DNA from: Bactrocera neohumeralis
Lineage: Eukaryota > Arthropoda > Insecta > Diptera > Tephritidae
DNA length: 64,000 nt
Direction: 5' to 3'
Assembly: GCF_024586455.1 (NCBI RefSeq)
Contig: NC_065921.1
Location: 27,649,135 to 27,713,134, forward strand
Part shown: in pieces, positions 48,176-61,330 of the stretch
Position numbering within the stretch: position 1 is the first letter of the stretch
How the letters are laid out: each line of letters begins with the position of its first letter
The notes under the pieces: model-generated
Database searches by the model: none
The model's input: the letters and a program-made list of their open reading frames with translations, nothing else
What the model was told of the DNA's origin: nothing
Translations under genes and position numbers: made by a program

Positions 48176-50599
48176 TTGGAGATATGAAAAAAACATAATG
48201 CTGCCGCCGCTACTTTGAACATTTTCAATATTATTTTAGGGCAAAATGTTACATGTGATGTTGGTGTTGTTATAGTAGAAGAAAACATTCCTGAAGAAAT
48301 TTTGGTGCCGAGTTAACAGTTCTTGGGCGATTAAAAACCTTGGTCCGTTCCGGTTCTTAGATCGCACTGTCACATGGGTTACTGTCGCATTATTCATATA
48401 TCAGGAGTAGGTGACAAGACCGTTAGCACAAATGCTCTAACGGTCTAGTGACTTACGAGTACATTCGGAACTTTACGTTTATTGATGGTAGTCCAAACTT
48501 CTATCTCTGTCTGCGTATGGGATTTTGCGTTTTCTGCTTCCGTGGCATGGGATCTGATAAGATTGTAGGTGTGGGATGTGTATAGAGGATTGGGTACATT
48601 TGATCACGGATTGCCCGTTGTACTCAGATATTAGGGATCTCGATTATATGGGATAAGCTGAACTGATAGACGATTAGATGTTAGCGGTGTGAGCTCCACT
48701 AGTTGGAATGCCCGAAAAGTTAGGATCGTTTGGAGCATTTGCGTTTGTATTGTTTAGGCGACGAAAGCATTTAACTGAGAATTAGAGTTAGCTTTTGTGT
48801 GATTGGCATGTGCGTGTAATGTGCGTATGGGGTACAACTCTTAGTCACCAGTCCAGAGCAGTGTGGAAACTCAACTGGTGTAAGTTCCGGCTACAAGATC
48901 TGACCAGAGACTTAATTCTGGTAACACGAAGAGGAGCAGCAGCACTTGAAGTTCGCTTCAATCTGCTCACGCAGCACAGTCTTTCGGTGAGTACGTGTTG
49001 GTTATGGTTCAATACCCGAGTGTGAGCTATTGGGAAACTCGGGGGGGCCTCTCACCAAAAGTTGTGCTTTCGCTTTACTAAAACGTAGTTAAACCAATAT
49101 TGTTCTTATGATGTATTCACCTAGCGGAGGGTGCCCTGCAAAGCCACATTCTTCAAAAAGCTAGAACGTCTTTAACGTGCGGTTCTCATTGGCATCAGTC
49201 ACTACGTACAACACGAACCACATTTTTTTTATCCCAAACATTTATTTAAAAATTTCACCATTTTAATCCCAAAATCTCAATTAAAAATTGAAAATTTAAA
49301 AATTTGATTTTTAATTTCAACATCTTTTTTTGGGTTTAACATTTAAAAAATCTTAAAAATTAAATTAAACTTTCAGTCTTTAATTTCGATTTTCGGATTA
49401 AAAATTAGATTATCAGTTTTTTTAATTTTAAAATTTTTTTTGATAATCTATTTTTTTTTTTTTTTTAATATTGATAATCCAGATTATTATTTTAGATTAT
49501 TATTTTTTTTTTAAATTATCAACTTTTTTTTCTTTAAAAATAAAACGTTGATAATCCAATTTTTAAAAATTAAAAAAAAAAAATTATAATCTCTTTTTTA
49601 ATCCAAAATTTTTTAATTTAAAAATTCGCAACCCTGGATACGCGTACATTTATATTTCACAGCGGCGAATTCTAAGTAGTGACTTTATCAGAATCTATGC
49701 ATGTACATACATACATATTTCAAAAATATTTAAAAGTACACATCAATATTTGCAATATTTTCAAATTTTGTCAGCTAAAACAGCACACTATTCCTTACCA
49801 CAGGGTGTCACGTAGTTTTAAAATTTCATTTAGCAAATTCAGTTTTACTTTGCATTTGAAGCTTAGCTTGGCGAACAAGCATTCACTTTTTCGTAGCATA
49901 TCGCAGGGCGCATACAAAATTCAAATGGTTTCAATCACGACTTAATGCCATACAAAACGGCGATCGCTTTAACACACACACATACACTAATGCAAGTAGA
50001 AACGATAATAATGAAGTCTACAAACACATGGAAAGGAAATTTGTACAATCGACCAGATGCTCAGGCAGCACCAATACACACACCTGAAACTGTTGAGTAG
50101 GTGAGAATTCAACTGTTCAACCCGTTTTTGACACACAGATATGCCATTGTGTGGCAAAGACTATCCGGATTTTCAATTTTATATACCGATATTTCCGGTC
50201 AAAAGTCAACTATAGGTACTGAGGTCTAAATATTCGGTACGTAGGGGATTTAGTTTTTGTTGTATTGAAACAATTTCTGGTCAAAAAGTGGCATACGGAG
50301 TTATCATCCGATCACACTGTCGGTAAAAATTCTTACAAGAATTGTCCTAAGTGAATTTGACCATTGAAGCTTTGCTGGTCTAGGAGACATGTACATTAAA
50401 CCTACTCGTATTAGAGAGTGTGCTCACGCCCATTTTTTCAAAACAACCAGTGGTCCGATTACGACCATCTAAGAACTCGGCCTTACGTCATCCTGATCAT
50501 TTATATATATACTTGTATAACCGCTCATATCTGTCTAAGTGACTGGCGAGTTTGTATTTCGTTCGCACAGTAAAATGTCAGTGGAGTGTTATATGATGG
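48176..50599. other. Unassigned, partly low-complexity
   Basis: The piece 49220-49640 is almost pure A/T with repeated AAAATT and TTTTAA words and ends in 'cgcaaccctgg'; it looks like a low-complexity repeat. The remainder shows no recognised domain. A short CACACATACA run is near 49970. Confidence 0.35.
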
Positions 50600-51425
50600 G
50601 CCAAACCAAAACTAAACCAAGTTTAGACAAGGCGACTTCCTATCGTGCGACTTCTTCAATCTACTGCTGGATAAAATAATTCGAGCTGCAGAACTGAACA
50701 GAGAAGGTACAATTTTCTACAAGTGTGTATAACTGCTGGTGTACGACCATAACATCGATTTATTTGGCCATAACAACCGCGCCGTTAGTTCTGTTTTCTC
50801 TGGGTTGGCAAAAGAAGCGAAGCAAATGGTCTGGTAGCGAACGAGGACAAGACGAAATATCTCCGGCCATCAAAGAAACAGTCATCGCATTTGCGACTAG
50901 GCACCCACATCACAATTAAGAGTCCTAACTCAGAAGTCGCAGTTAATTTCGCCTATTTGGAACCGTTATTAACACCAACAACAACATCAGCCTCGAAATC
51001 CAATGCAGTATAACTCCTGCCAACAGCTACTACTTCGGACTGAGTAGGAAATTGAGAAGTAAAGTCTACTCTCGACGGACAACGACCAAACTCTGTAAGT
51101 CACTCGCGATGACAACAACTGATGAGTCGGCGTTACGAGTTTTCGAAAGAAAGGTTCTGTAGAAGATTTACGGTCCTTAGCGCATTGGCAGCGGCGAATA
51201 CCGCAGTCGATGGAACGATGAGCTGTACGAGATATACGACGACATTGACATTGTCCAGCGAATTAAGGGACTGCGGTTACGTTGGCTAGATTATGTCGTC
51301 CGAATAGATGAAAACAATACAGCGCTGAGAGTATTCGACGCAGTACCCGCCGGGGTAAGCAAAGAAAGAGGAAGGAAGACCTGCACTCCGTTCGAAAGCC
51401 GCACTTGGAATACGTTGGAAAACGT
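50600..51425 (+). mobile_element. RTE-like LINE fragment (family A)
   Basis: The + strand runs through 'caaggcgacttcctatcgtg', the TNNNISLEIQCSI block, RKLRSKVYSRRTTTKL, RVFERKVL, IGSGEYRSRWNDELYEIYDD, then IDIVQRIKGLRLRWLDYVVR. Stops interrupt it, and the distal 3' end is missing. Confidence 0.8.
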
Positions 51426-53087
51426 AGAGCATGCGAAATAATACTATTAAATACTCATTTTCATCAGAGCCCCTCCATAAGAAATATTGGTTATGCTAAT
51501 AACAAGAAAGCAAGCCGCTTGAAAAATTAAAAACCCATAATTCCTAATAAATTATGCATTATCAGTTTTATTTGCCTTTTATCTGTGCAGACAAGTGAAA
51601 ATAATGCAAAATAATTAAGTCGAATTATTGACCGAGCAACGACGCCTCACGCCATAAAGAGCACCAACTTGTCGCATAACTTATCACGGCAGAGTCGGCG
51701 ACAAAGCCAAGCCCGCCGCTGGTCAGCAACAAGAGTGACTGACTTGCAGTCGATGCTTCTTCTCCCTATTCTTCATTATATTTTTTATGCGCTGCCTTTC
51801 GTCCATTGTCTTTATCTCATCAATGCAAATTTGGTTAGTCGGCGTGGCGAAAAAAAAACTTAGAATAAAAAGAAGGAGAAGCAGCCAACTAGTTAAACTT
51901 GTAAACTTTATGTTAATTAGTTCACTTTTTTACTTTTTTTATAACTTTTTTCGATTTTGAGTTTTTAGAACTTTTGCCATTACCATTATTTGGTTCTTTT
52001 TGTCTATTGTTGCTTTGTGTTTTTGCTTTCTTTCTCGGCGATTGAACGAGGGCACACGCGACGTTTTTTTCACCACTTGCCGGCCATCTTTCACACGAGC
52101 AACAATCGGCGTGTTGAGAGACGCGTGGAAGCTTTCTTTTATTTGCTTTTTTTGTGCTTGTCTTTCGTGGAACCTACCCTCCAGCATTTCTGAAGCAACG
52201 TGCGGCCACTTCAGGGTTATGAAGCCATGTCATGTAGTGTCACGGGACTGTATGTATATGTGTGGGTGTGCGCTTTTATCTATGTGTTGGTGTGCGTGTG
52301 CTGAGCTGACAGCTCGCCATCGACACGCTCAGCCAACTGACAAATGTTAAACAACAACAAGAAGCGCAAAAAGAACGCCTGTCATCGCTCCCAGACAAAT
52401 AGTAGACTGGGGAGCTGGAAGCAGACACAACCCGATTTGTGTATCGACGCGCAATTAACGATTCAGCAAACGAATTAGCATATTCGCATGCACAATACAA
52501 TTGCGAAAAAAATAAATACAAAATAATAAAAAAAATTTTAAAAAAATAAAATAATAAAAAAAGAATTAAAGAATAAAAAATAAATAAAATTAAAATTAAA
52601 AAAAAAATTGTATAAAAGTTGCTATAAAAGATTATGAAAGAAGCAAAAGGTACAACCAGCCAGCTGCCACGCTGCTTCACACACCCAACGACTTCAGTAC
52701 AAGTATTGGACATAAAGGTGCCTGCAAACGATTGATTCATCGTCGGCAATTATCCACCCATCAGCCGGTGCATTTTTAATTTTTGCCATAAATTTATTAA
52801 ATCCACATACCTATACATATATAAGCATGTATAACAAAAAAGTGTGGAATCAATATCGATATCTATACCGATACAATTATAAAAATTGCATATACAGGGT
52901 ACCTCAGTGCGGATGAGTCGATGAGGTTACGATATACTCTTCAACTCATTTGCATCCTTAACATCGTGCACAAAAAAAGCCGACAGATAATTGGAGATCC
53001 TTCGAGTTGAGGTTTCGAACAAACAGTGAACCTCAGGAATTATTATTGATTTCTGGATGTACAACCGGCCAACTACATACTTTCATA
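51426..53087. other. Probably single-copy stretch with A-rich block
   Basis: No transposon motif is seen until 53088. An A-rich block at about 52500-52615 produces a falsely hydrophobic minus-strand frame (52276-52749). Open frames at 51990-52350 are without known domains. Confidence 0.4.
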
Positions 53088-53948
53088 CAGGGTTTGTCCG
53101 GATAGTAATAGGACTGATTTTCTTCCGCCGCGACTGTACTTCGGAGCGTGCGCGCACTACTGGAATCGGTAGGGGGCGTTCCTAGCTAACGAACGAGCGG
53201 CTGGTCAGTTGTCTCCGAGCACCTGGAGAGTCGGGACACACATTTTCGCGCGACGTGTTTCTGTGAGTGGTGCAAAGCGAATATGCAGCGTTCGTTAGAG
53301 CAGAGGTGCACGATTAAATTCTGTGTGAAACTCAGTAAATCTGCGACAGAGACGTTTGATATGATCAAGAAGGCTTACCCAGATGTTGCTTTAGCAAGAA
53401 GTGGTGTGTTTCGGTGGCAACCGGCCTTTTTGGAGGGCCGGGAGAGGTCGCTGATGACGACCGGAAGAATGAGCAAATCCAAAGTGAAAACGATGCTCAT
53501 TGTCTTTTTTGACATCAAAGGCATCGTCAACCATGAATTTGTTTCTCCTGGACAAACCATCAACGCAAAGTTTTACGTAAAAGTCCTCAAGAGACTCAAA
53601 CGAACGGTCAATCGGGTCCGACAAGAAATCGCAGCCGATCGGAAGTTGCACCACGACAACGCCCCGGCTCACACCGCCTTTCTTATGAACAGCTACCTAA
53701 TCATGTCCGGCATTCCAACGCTTCCTTAGCCGCCCTACAGCCCAGATGTGGCCCCGGACTATTTTTTGTTTTTTTTTTTGCCTGAAAAGGCCGATGAAAG
53801 GCAAGCATTTTGAAACGACAGTGGAGACCTCGACTCTTAAGGTTTTCCCGGAGAATGTCTTCCGTGAGTTTTTAAAGAATTGTAACGATTGGTTTAATAG
53901 TTTTTTTTGAATCGACTCAGTCCTATTAATTTCCGGACAAACCCTGTA
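53086..53948 (+). mobile_element. Mariner deletion derivative with intact TIRs
   Basis: The element is 53088-53946, flanked by TA on both sides. The terminal inverted repeats are about 30 bp with two mismatches, starting CAGGGTTTGTCCGGA. The open frame at 53283-53729 joins the N-terminus (CTIKFCVKLSKSATETFDMI) directly to the later part (SKSKVKTMLIVFFDIKGIV) and includes HHDNAPAHT. The segment with the first catalytic Asp is deleted. A stop falls before PPYSPDVAPDYFLF. It is non-autonomous, 859 bp against about 1.3 kb for full mariners. Confidence 0.9.
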
Positions 53949-54124
53949 TACTACAAAACTGCCCGTTTATTATCGACGACTAGTATCTGCATTATTTGAA
54001 GATGATCCACAGACAGCAAAGCCTTAAATGTTACTTATATGTACGAACACTATTTATTATTAAACTAAACACGGGAAACTTACCTAATCCTGCCATAGTA
54101 AAAGACATTTTGGCAAAATTCGTT

Positions 54125-54860
54125 TTTCTTTTTATTCAACATAACTGTCTTCAAGGGTAATACATTGACTATAGCGACCTTCCAACTTGTCGATACCATT
54201 TTTGTGGTACGATTTGTTCTTTGGTTCTAAATAGGTCTCAGTTTCGGCGATCACCTCTTCATTCGACGAAAATTCCTTCCCAACGAGACTGTTTTCGAAC
54301 TCTGAGAACAGAAGATAGTCGCTGGGGGCCAAATCTAGAGAATATAGTGGATGCAGAAGCGATTCGTAGCCCAATTCATAAATGTTTGCCGTCGCTTTCA
54401 CTGACTTGTGACACGGTATATTGTCATGGCGAATCAGCGTTTTCTTTTTCTTTAAATGCGGCCGTTGTTCAGCGATTTCGTCCTTCAAACGGCGGTCCAA
54501 TAACGCTAAGTAATAGTCGCTTTTGATGATCCTGCCTTTTTCAAGGTATTCAAAGAAAATATTCCATGCGCATCCCAAAATACAGACGTCATAACCTTGC
54601 TATCCGACTGTTGCGGACGCTGTACGCTTTGAAGCGGGTTCATTGTGTGAAGTCCACTCGGATGACTGTCGAATTGACCGCGGAGTGAAATGATGGAGCC
54701 ATTGTCACATATCGACGCAAAAATTGCGGGTTTATTAGTCTTGAACAGCCAAACATTGCTCTTAGTCATCATTTCGTTGTGGTTTTAGGTCAAAAGTGAG
54801 CTCCCGCGGCACAGAGTTTTCTCACACCCAAATATTCGTGAATGATGTCATCTACACATT
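54125..54860 (-). mobile_element. cecropia-type mariner remnant, N-terminus missing
   Basis: The minus strand encodes HEYLGVRKLCA, then after a small deletion the central region. The open frame at 54132-54578 follows, with FFEYLEKGRIIKSDYYLALL, HDNIPCHKS, YSLDLAPSDYLLFSEFENSL and KNGIDKLEGRYSQCITLEDS. The residue before the second Asp is Arg-His instead of His-Gln, and one extra Arg is inserted in DRRLKDE. It is the same family as 44460-45140. Confidence 0.87.
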
Positions 54861-54934
54861 CAGCTAATAACTTTAGAGTGCTTGCTATCTCGTACAACTT
54901 CACTTTACGGTCATCAACAACTATTATGTGGACT

Positions 54935-55047
54935 TTTTATATATTTTCTTCGTTGACCAAACTGGATAAGGAAGCGAAGCCAATGGGTCTCGTAGTGAAC
55001 CAGAGCAAGACGAAATATCTACTTTCATCAAACAAACAGTTGTCGCG
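54935..55047 (+). mobile_element. Short RTE-like LINE fragment (family A)
   Basis: The + strand encodes LDKEAKPMGLVVNQSKTKYL and LSSNKQ. It stops abruptly where mariner sequence begins, in the same open frame. Confidence 0.75.
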
Positions 55048-55598
55048 TCGTGGTGAGTTTCGGTGGCACCAGGTCTTTTTGGAGGGCCGGGAAGAAGTCG
55101 ATGATAAAGACCTGGGGTACGCTGGGAGACCTGCGACTTCGACAAATGCCGACAATGTGACTCGTTTGCGCAAAGTTTTGAATTCAGACCGTCGATAAAG
55201 TATTCGTTTAATTGCCCAAATGTTAAATTTATCAAAATGTGGTTCATGACATTGTGACGGAGCACTTGAACATGCGCAAGGTGTGCGCGTATGTGAAAGT
55301 GGCCTTCATTTTTTTAATAGCGTAATCTCAGGTGATGAGTTATAGATCTTTGAGTATGATCCCGAGACAAAGAGGCAATCTTTCTTTTCTTTTGAGACAA
55401 CTGAGGGGATCGAAGCAGCATGCACCTCGGCTGCAAAGGCTATTCCGGAGAATGGCTTCCGTGACGCCTTCAATGGTTGGCAGGGCTGCATCGACTCCGA
55501 AGGAGCCCATTTTGAAAGTTTTTAAAAAATTTTAACGATTGATTCAATACATTTTTTTACATCGACTTAGTCCTATTACTTTCCGGATAAACCCTGTA
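55048..55598 (+). mobile_element. Mariner remnant, 5'-truncated, 3' TIR kept
   Basis: It begins in GEFRWHQVFLEGREEVDD, the mariner family of 53088-53946, and continues RPATSTNADNVTRLRKVLNS. After frameshifts it reads VISGDEL*IFEYDPETKRQ, with a stop in place of Trp after the first Asp motif. The middle is deleted and the C-terminal part is short. The 3' inverted repeat ends at 55596, followed by TA. Confidence 0.85.
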
Positions 55599-57236
55599 TA
55601 TCGGATATTTACCGTATTAGCATTAGACGAGACATCAGCGGCTTCATTGGTTGTGAATCGACTCTAAAGATTTTGATTGTCTTTTCTTGGATTAAGCAGA
55701 TTCATACTTAGTTCTTTTACAATAAAAATTCTAAATAGATAGGTTAGATTAGAGATTAGCGAGGGCTCGCGTTAATGGTAACGCATGATCCCACTTGGAC
55801 AGCTGTGAACGCTTGTTTTTTGACAGTCCCAAACCTTCTAGATATGGTGAGGTCATCGCCTTTATAGATCGACGACGGTAGGCTTGGAACCTACCGCAAA
55901 TCTGTTAAGGCCCAAAAGAAGATATCGCTAGATATGATATATGTACAGCTGATTTAGGTGCCAACCCCAAAAAAAGTATCACAATCGACGGAATTCGTCT
56001 ACTCTTCTGCTGTATTGTTCAATACTTCCCAGACCGTAAGATTTTTTCTGTTATGTCGAGCGCCATCTGAGTCGAATGAAATGAATTTTTCAGATGTTCG
56101 ATATTTTATTTTAATGATCGTTAGTTAATTTTACTTTGGAGAGTCAGAGCTATTTTAAATGAAGAATTTATTAATGTACTTATCATTCACTTTAGAGTTG
56201 AGCTGTTTGATCGAAGAGGCTGAAATTCATAACGTCGTATTCATACACTTTAAATAAGTACATTCTTCAAACGAAAGAGCTCCAAGATAGCTTAAGCTTC
56301 CTCCATTTCAGATGTTTCACAGACATAACTTTTGAGTTAAAGACCGCTTTAAAACCCTGAAAGCACGACCGAGGAAAATATTTTAATTCCTCGCAATCGT
56401 TTGGCATTTTCTTACTTTAATCCCATTTAATGTCGAAGTCATCACCCTGACAATACTGACAACCCCTTTACCATATACATACTTGTATGTTACATACCAT
56501 GCCAAACAGACGTCTTGGCTACAAGCAAATCGCCCGCAGAATGTCTTCGTTTATATTCTGTACAATTTGTATGTCTGTCAGTATTTGCCCGAAGTCATTT
56601 TCATTATTGATATGCAAATCCGAGTAAATTGTCACATCACAAATTGACCAAAAGAAAAGAATAACAAACATAAGAAAGAAAGAAATATTGATTATGAAAT
56701 AAAATTAATAAAAGAGTTGAAATATAAATGGAATTAAAAAATAATATGTCAATTCTCTCTGCGATTTGTTTTCAAATTGAAATTAGTAATCGGTTTTATT
56801 TTATTTTATACACGGAGCTTTGGACTAATCCAATAATTATCCATGTGGATGGGGCGAATTTGCATGCTAATCAGTTGATCGAACAGGCAGGTAACTGTTA
56901 ATGGAATAGGTTGTCGGTTCGCTTCAGTGCTCGTGCATGCTTGGAGAAAGAGGCAATTAATATTGCAGTATATATATACATACATACACATGTAGATGAT
57001 ATATATTTTCCGGGAATTATAGGACAAGCACATTGAACACTTTTAGATAATGTGAACGAACAATGAAGATGTAAATCCTAATATCATGGAGAAAGTTTGC
57101 ATAAACTCAAAGTAATAAATAAATTGTCCTTAGTCTAACCGATATTCACAAATCACGAAGCGATTTGTTTTTTTTTTAAGAGGCTAAGTGAGGTTAGATT
57201 AGATGGCAGCTCCAGAGAAGGCACTTAAACTACTAT
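55599..57236. other. Unassigned stretch
   Basis: A tract near 55740-55900 with 'ttaggttagattagag' resembles LINE 3' ends in this window, on the minus strand. The remainder is AT-rich with TACATA runs near 56970. No gene. Confidence 0.35.
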
Positions 57237-57771
57237 GGTGATCCATTTCGAGGTTCCTTACTTTTAAAAAACACAGAAACTCCAAATTTAATGGGGAATG
57301 TTTATTATTATTGAAAATAGCATTATTTGGCATTTATTTTTTGAAGATTATCTCTTTCACATGCTGGCCTGGGCTACGTCTCAGCTGGTCCAACCGTTGA
57401 ATCCAATTTTCGATGACTCGTTCTCATCTCGAATGCTCATTCGACGAATGGCACAGGTCGGTTTTAGTCGGTTATCATGGCGCGATAACGGCTGTCATTG
57501 ACGGTTACCTTCTCACCGGCATCATTTTTAAAGAAATATGGACCGACGATTCCACCGGGCCACAAACACACCGAACCGTTGCTTTTTCCTGGATGAAATG
57601 GCAGCTCTTGAATCTCTTCATGTTGCTCTTCATCCCAAATGTGGAGATTTTGCTTGTTTACATAACAATTGAGCCAGAAATGGCCCTCATCGCTGAACTA
57701 AATTTGGCTCGAAAACATCAGATTTTCTTAGCACTTATGAAGAGCCCAATAATTGTGACCAATATAAATTT
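57237..57771 (-). mobile_element. rosa-like (DD41D) fragment
   Basis: The left end, 'ggtgatccatttcgaggttc', resembles the complement of the right end of the copy at 59722. The minus strand carries the C-terminal region and then the middle with the YVNKQNLHIWDE-like and HEEFQELPFHPGK-like blocks. A deletion removes the stretch around the third Asp. The 5' part is missing where the next LINE fragment begins. Confidence 0.75.
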
Positions 57772-58160
57772 TCAATAGCGTTTAATTTCTATTCCCACCA
57801 ATTCGGTGGGATGTCTGAAATTATGAGCTCCCAAGCGTTTAAGCCTTGATTTCAAAAACGCCAGATAATCAAAAAGGCAGTGTTGAGATATTTCCACATC
57901 GTTTTCTTCCATAGAGCTTCCGCAGCTGGGGTCCGGTAAAATTTCCAACCTTACAGCTGAACGCCGATAAGGCAATGGCCTGTTAGAAGCCCCAAAACTA
58001 GGAAGAGGCTAACCTTACTGAAGGCAAAGAGCTCACTAGATCCATTACGATCGATATTGAGCCGAAAGAACCTTGCGACAGCGCATAAACCGATGACAGC
58101 CCAGCGCTGGGCCAAGTTCTCGCGAAGTCCAGACAACAAGTAGTTGATGAACATACTTCC
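57772..58160 (-). mobile_element. LINE C-terminal fragment
   Basis: The minus strand encodes LAQRWAVIGLCAVARFFRLN, then LGLLTGHCLIGVQL, a tail with HCLFDYLAFLKSRLKRLGAH, and NFRHPTELVGIEIKRY. GLLTGHC-x-IG followed by CPAFxxxRxxxLG is the standard end of I/LOA/R1-like ORF2. Confidence 0.7.
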
Positions 58161-58850
58161 CGAATCTAAAAGTATCTCAGGAAGCCTAGACTATCGAGAT
58201 CCGTATGTTCGTGTTCAAGAAACAATCGTGGCAGTTGCAACGTCAATTCAGACAAATCCAAGACATACGCTCATTACAATGGATAATTTATGTTGACTTA
58301 AACCTGTTTATGTACAAAGTTCCAATAACAAGCCGGTTAAACCGTCTAGATTTGCCTATTCGCCTGGAATTTTACCAAAAAATGATTGAAATGGCCGAAG
58401 AAGACAATAACTTGATAAATTGCTTATTTATGTCTGATGAGGCCAATTTTGATCTAAAAGGAAATGTAAAAACAATTTTGCGGTATATGGAGTGAATTGA
58501 ATCCAAAAATAATCCACGAGATGGAACTTTACCCAGAACATATAACTGCGTGGTGCGCATTTCCATCTAGAGGTATTGTCAGGCCATAATTCTTTCAGGA
58601 AAACAGTGTAACATTAACTGTCAATGGGCACCGTTATTTATAGATGTTGAATGTGTTTGTTTTTGCCCAGAACTGCGCCGATGACATATCCCTTTCAATA
58701 GCGTTTGGTCAAAGTAAGATGGAGCAACTACACGCATAGCCAGACCGGTTATTGCGAAGCCTACAAGGTCTTGATCCTGATCTGACTGCAAGTGGCAGCC
58801 TTCCAACTATTTTTACATCTTTATAACAATGGTCCTCTGTACATAACCGA
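58161..58850 (+). mobile_element. Tc1/mariner-superfamily transposon remnant
   Basis: The + strand encodes VQETIVAVATSIQTNPRHTL-like text after frameshifts. Then it reads YKVPITSRLNRLDLPIRLEF, YQKMIEMAEEDNNLINCLFM and SDEANFDLKGNV (first catalytic Asp). In another frame a QQDGATTHTARPVIA-like block follows (58715-58755, second Asp). The order is that of a Tc1/mariner transposase, near but not the same as the rosa copies here. Confidence 0.7.
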
Positions 58851-58929
58851 GCGTGATGAAATCCCTTTATCCCATAATTTCGGTCTTATTATCGTGCTTA
58901 AGAAAGTTTTATAAACCATTCTTTGGAAC

Positions 58930-59722
58930 TTTGCCATCTTCCCAACATTTTTCATTTCATCTGCGGCTACGTCTCAGATGGTCCAGCCGTTTAGTCTCAT
59001 TTTCGACAGTTACGTTCACACCGGCATCATTTTGGAAGAAATATGTACCGATGATTCCACAGGCCTACAAACCACACCAAACCGTTGTTTTTCTGGATCA
59101 AATGACAGATTCTGAATCTCTTCAGGTTGCTCTTCGTCCCAAATGCGGCAATGCTGCTTGTTCGCATAACCATTGAGCTAGAAATGGGCTTGATCGCTGA
59201 ACAAAATTTGGCCCGAAAACGTCGCATCTTCTTGGAACTTTACAACAGCCCATAGAGCGAAGCTATGTTGCTTGGAAAGGTAGAGCAGCTTCAGTTCTTG
59301 TACAAGATGTATGTTTTTGGCTTTAAATTTAAGGTCAAGTCGTTCCATATGTCAGTCCGAGGTGCTGGTAACGGCGTCGAATTGACGCACCACGGTTCTT
59401 CAGTGCGTGCTGGACGCGGTCTATTCGGCCGAATATTATCCAATAATGAATGTTGGGTCACAAGATGGGTGATGGTGTTGCGAATAAAACCTCAGTAGGC
59501 CTATTATGTTGACCATAAGCTCAGCGAAACACATTCTTTTCAGAACGTGAATTTTCGTAATAAATAAAGTTGAACGATTTGTTAAAGTTTTTAAGCATCA
59601 GTCTTGCCATGATGAAAAACCAAACAATACTGAACAAAAATAACATGACAGCTTGATACGACTCACGCGTGGTCTGCAAAAAAAATGGCTATTGAAAAAA
59701 GTACCTCTACTTGGATCACCCG
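58930..59722 (-). mobile_element. rosa-like (DD41D) transposon remnant
   Basis: The right end keeps the inverted repeat (complement begins CGGGTGATCCAAG). On the minus strand the N-terminal domain lies in 59300-59600. RRFRAKFCSAIKPISSSMVM then QNNGLVWFVGLWNHRYIFLP come from the middle, partly frameshifted. The segment containing the second and third Asp is deleted near 58990-59020. The left end is truncated. Confidence 0.78.
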
Positions 59723-60659
59723 TTAGCATTCGATTTCACTATGGTTATAGTTTAAAATCTCCAGCTGAGCAAAGCATGGGAAATGTTCGCATAAGATTAG
59801 TACATACTTGAGTCAAAGTTAATATTTATATGCAAGATCGTTGTGTTGGTTATCTCTCTTCTAAAACCTGATCATACCATTTTACACGTGTAAACACTGA
59901 CTCCCCGCCCTATAGTTTGGTGTGGCATTAATTAATATTAAATAATAATATTTATTCAAATAATTTTCAATCCATTTGATATTAATTCTTCCGTAAAGTG
60001 CAGTCTTAATATCTACACAGTTAATTATGTAATAAGTGTCGTCTTCTCATTTTAATTGTCTGAGTTTTTTGAAACATTACCAATACATCAACAAGTAATA
60101 TCAAACCGGTCATATCATTGATGAGTCACTAGCGCATCATAAACATCCTATTCCTCCCACAATCCACTCCAACTCAAACCGCCATTCATAATATTTGCTT
60201 ACATCTCATAGATAAAAACATACATACATACATACACATATGAATATTTATGAGCATATTAATTAATTAATTGTATGCACATAAAGATTGCTTAATACTT
60301 TTCCCATTCATTCACTCAAACTAAGTACTTAGCCATATGCTTGTAAGACTATTATTGGCCTTAGTGTTATGCGAAAGCAACTATGCAAATGATGATGACA
60401 CTTCATTTTGATGTACTGGATTACATTTGCTCGACGAGAATTACACAGATTACACAGTTCCGTCATTTCATAATCGTTTATGTTGTTGGGTGTTGAAAAT
60501 GCCATCAATTGTACTTATACGATTGAGTAATTAAATGCATACGACGCGTTGTGCATATATTTTTATGTACATATGTTTGTTGTTATTTGTTTAATCGCTT
60601 TATTTTGTTAGTAAAGTAGGATTGGAGAAATGAGACTTACGTAACGGAAATTTTTAATG
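59723..60659. other. Probably single-copy, gene-free stretch
   Basis: AT-rich, with a (TACA)n run near 60215-60235. No motif recognised. Confidence 0.4.
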
Positions 60660-61330
60660 TTTAGATTAGGTTAGTCTGTTAATCCAATGAGCTAGGCAAA
60701 GACTAGTTTTCGGCCTTTGAGTAACCAGTTGGATAAAAACCAAACTTACTAGGTCCATAAGGAGTAATCATCCTTTAGGCATGCTTGCGTTTGACGTAAA
60801 TTTTAACACACTCTGTGGTCTCACTATCGATACCGTCTCCAGACATTTCTTGCAGTCTTCTCGATTTGTAAGCATGATTTTGCCGGGGTGTATCGCTACC
60901 AGACAGTGACCAGCTAGTATTTCTACAGTCTCTTCCACTGAGTGTCAATAGGAATTTTGTGAACTTCCGATCTACCGTTTTGCAAATGACTTTTTTTTAG
61001 TTCTACACCCAGGTAGCTCGCTCGTTCCATCGAGTTTTGATTTTCTTTACCAAGCCGTATACCATTCTTAGGCAATCTCGTCCACTCTTTCATTGCCCTC
61101 GATGCTTTTGTGGCCAGGGACCCAGTAGAAGTGAAGTTGCTTCTTCTGGCATCACTTTCTACTGCAGCCCTGCTTCACAAGACACTTCTGGCCGATATGC
61201 AATACGAGGTTACTGCCTTGATTGCTGCTTAGGTGTCTAAGTAGATGTTGTGCCTGGTATTGCTTGCAGGTGCAAGCTCCGCTGCTTTCGCAATAGCAAA
61301 GACTCAGCTTGAAATATTCTGCAGTGGTCC
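60660..61330 (-). mobile_element. LINE 3' part (family C)
   Basis: The minus strand encodes LHFYWVPGHKSIEGNERVDE (RNase H end), then a degraded tail with VEETVEILAGHCLVAI, LTNREDCKKCLETVSI and VRPQSVLKF. The 3' end 'agattaggttagtctg' matches the family. It aligns with 29700-30340 in opposite orientation. Confidence 0.75.

Noticed and set aside
52276..52749. 157-codon minus-strand frame that looks like a membrane protein
   Set aside because: The hydrophobic part is encoded by an A/T-only tract (52500-52615) and is a composition artefact.
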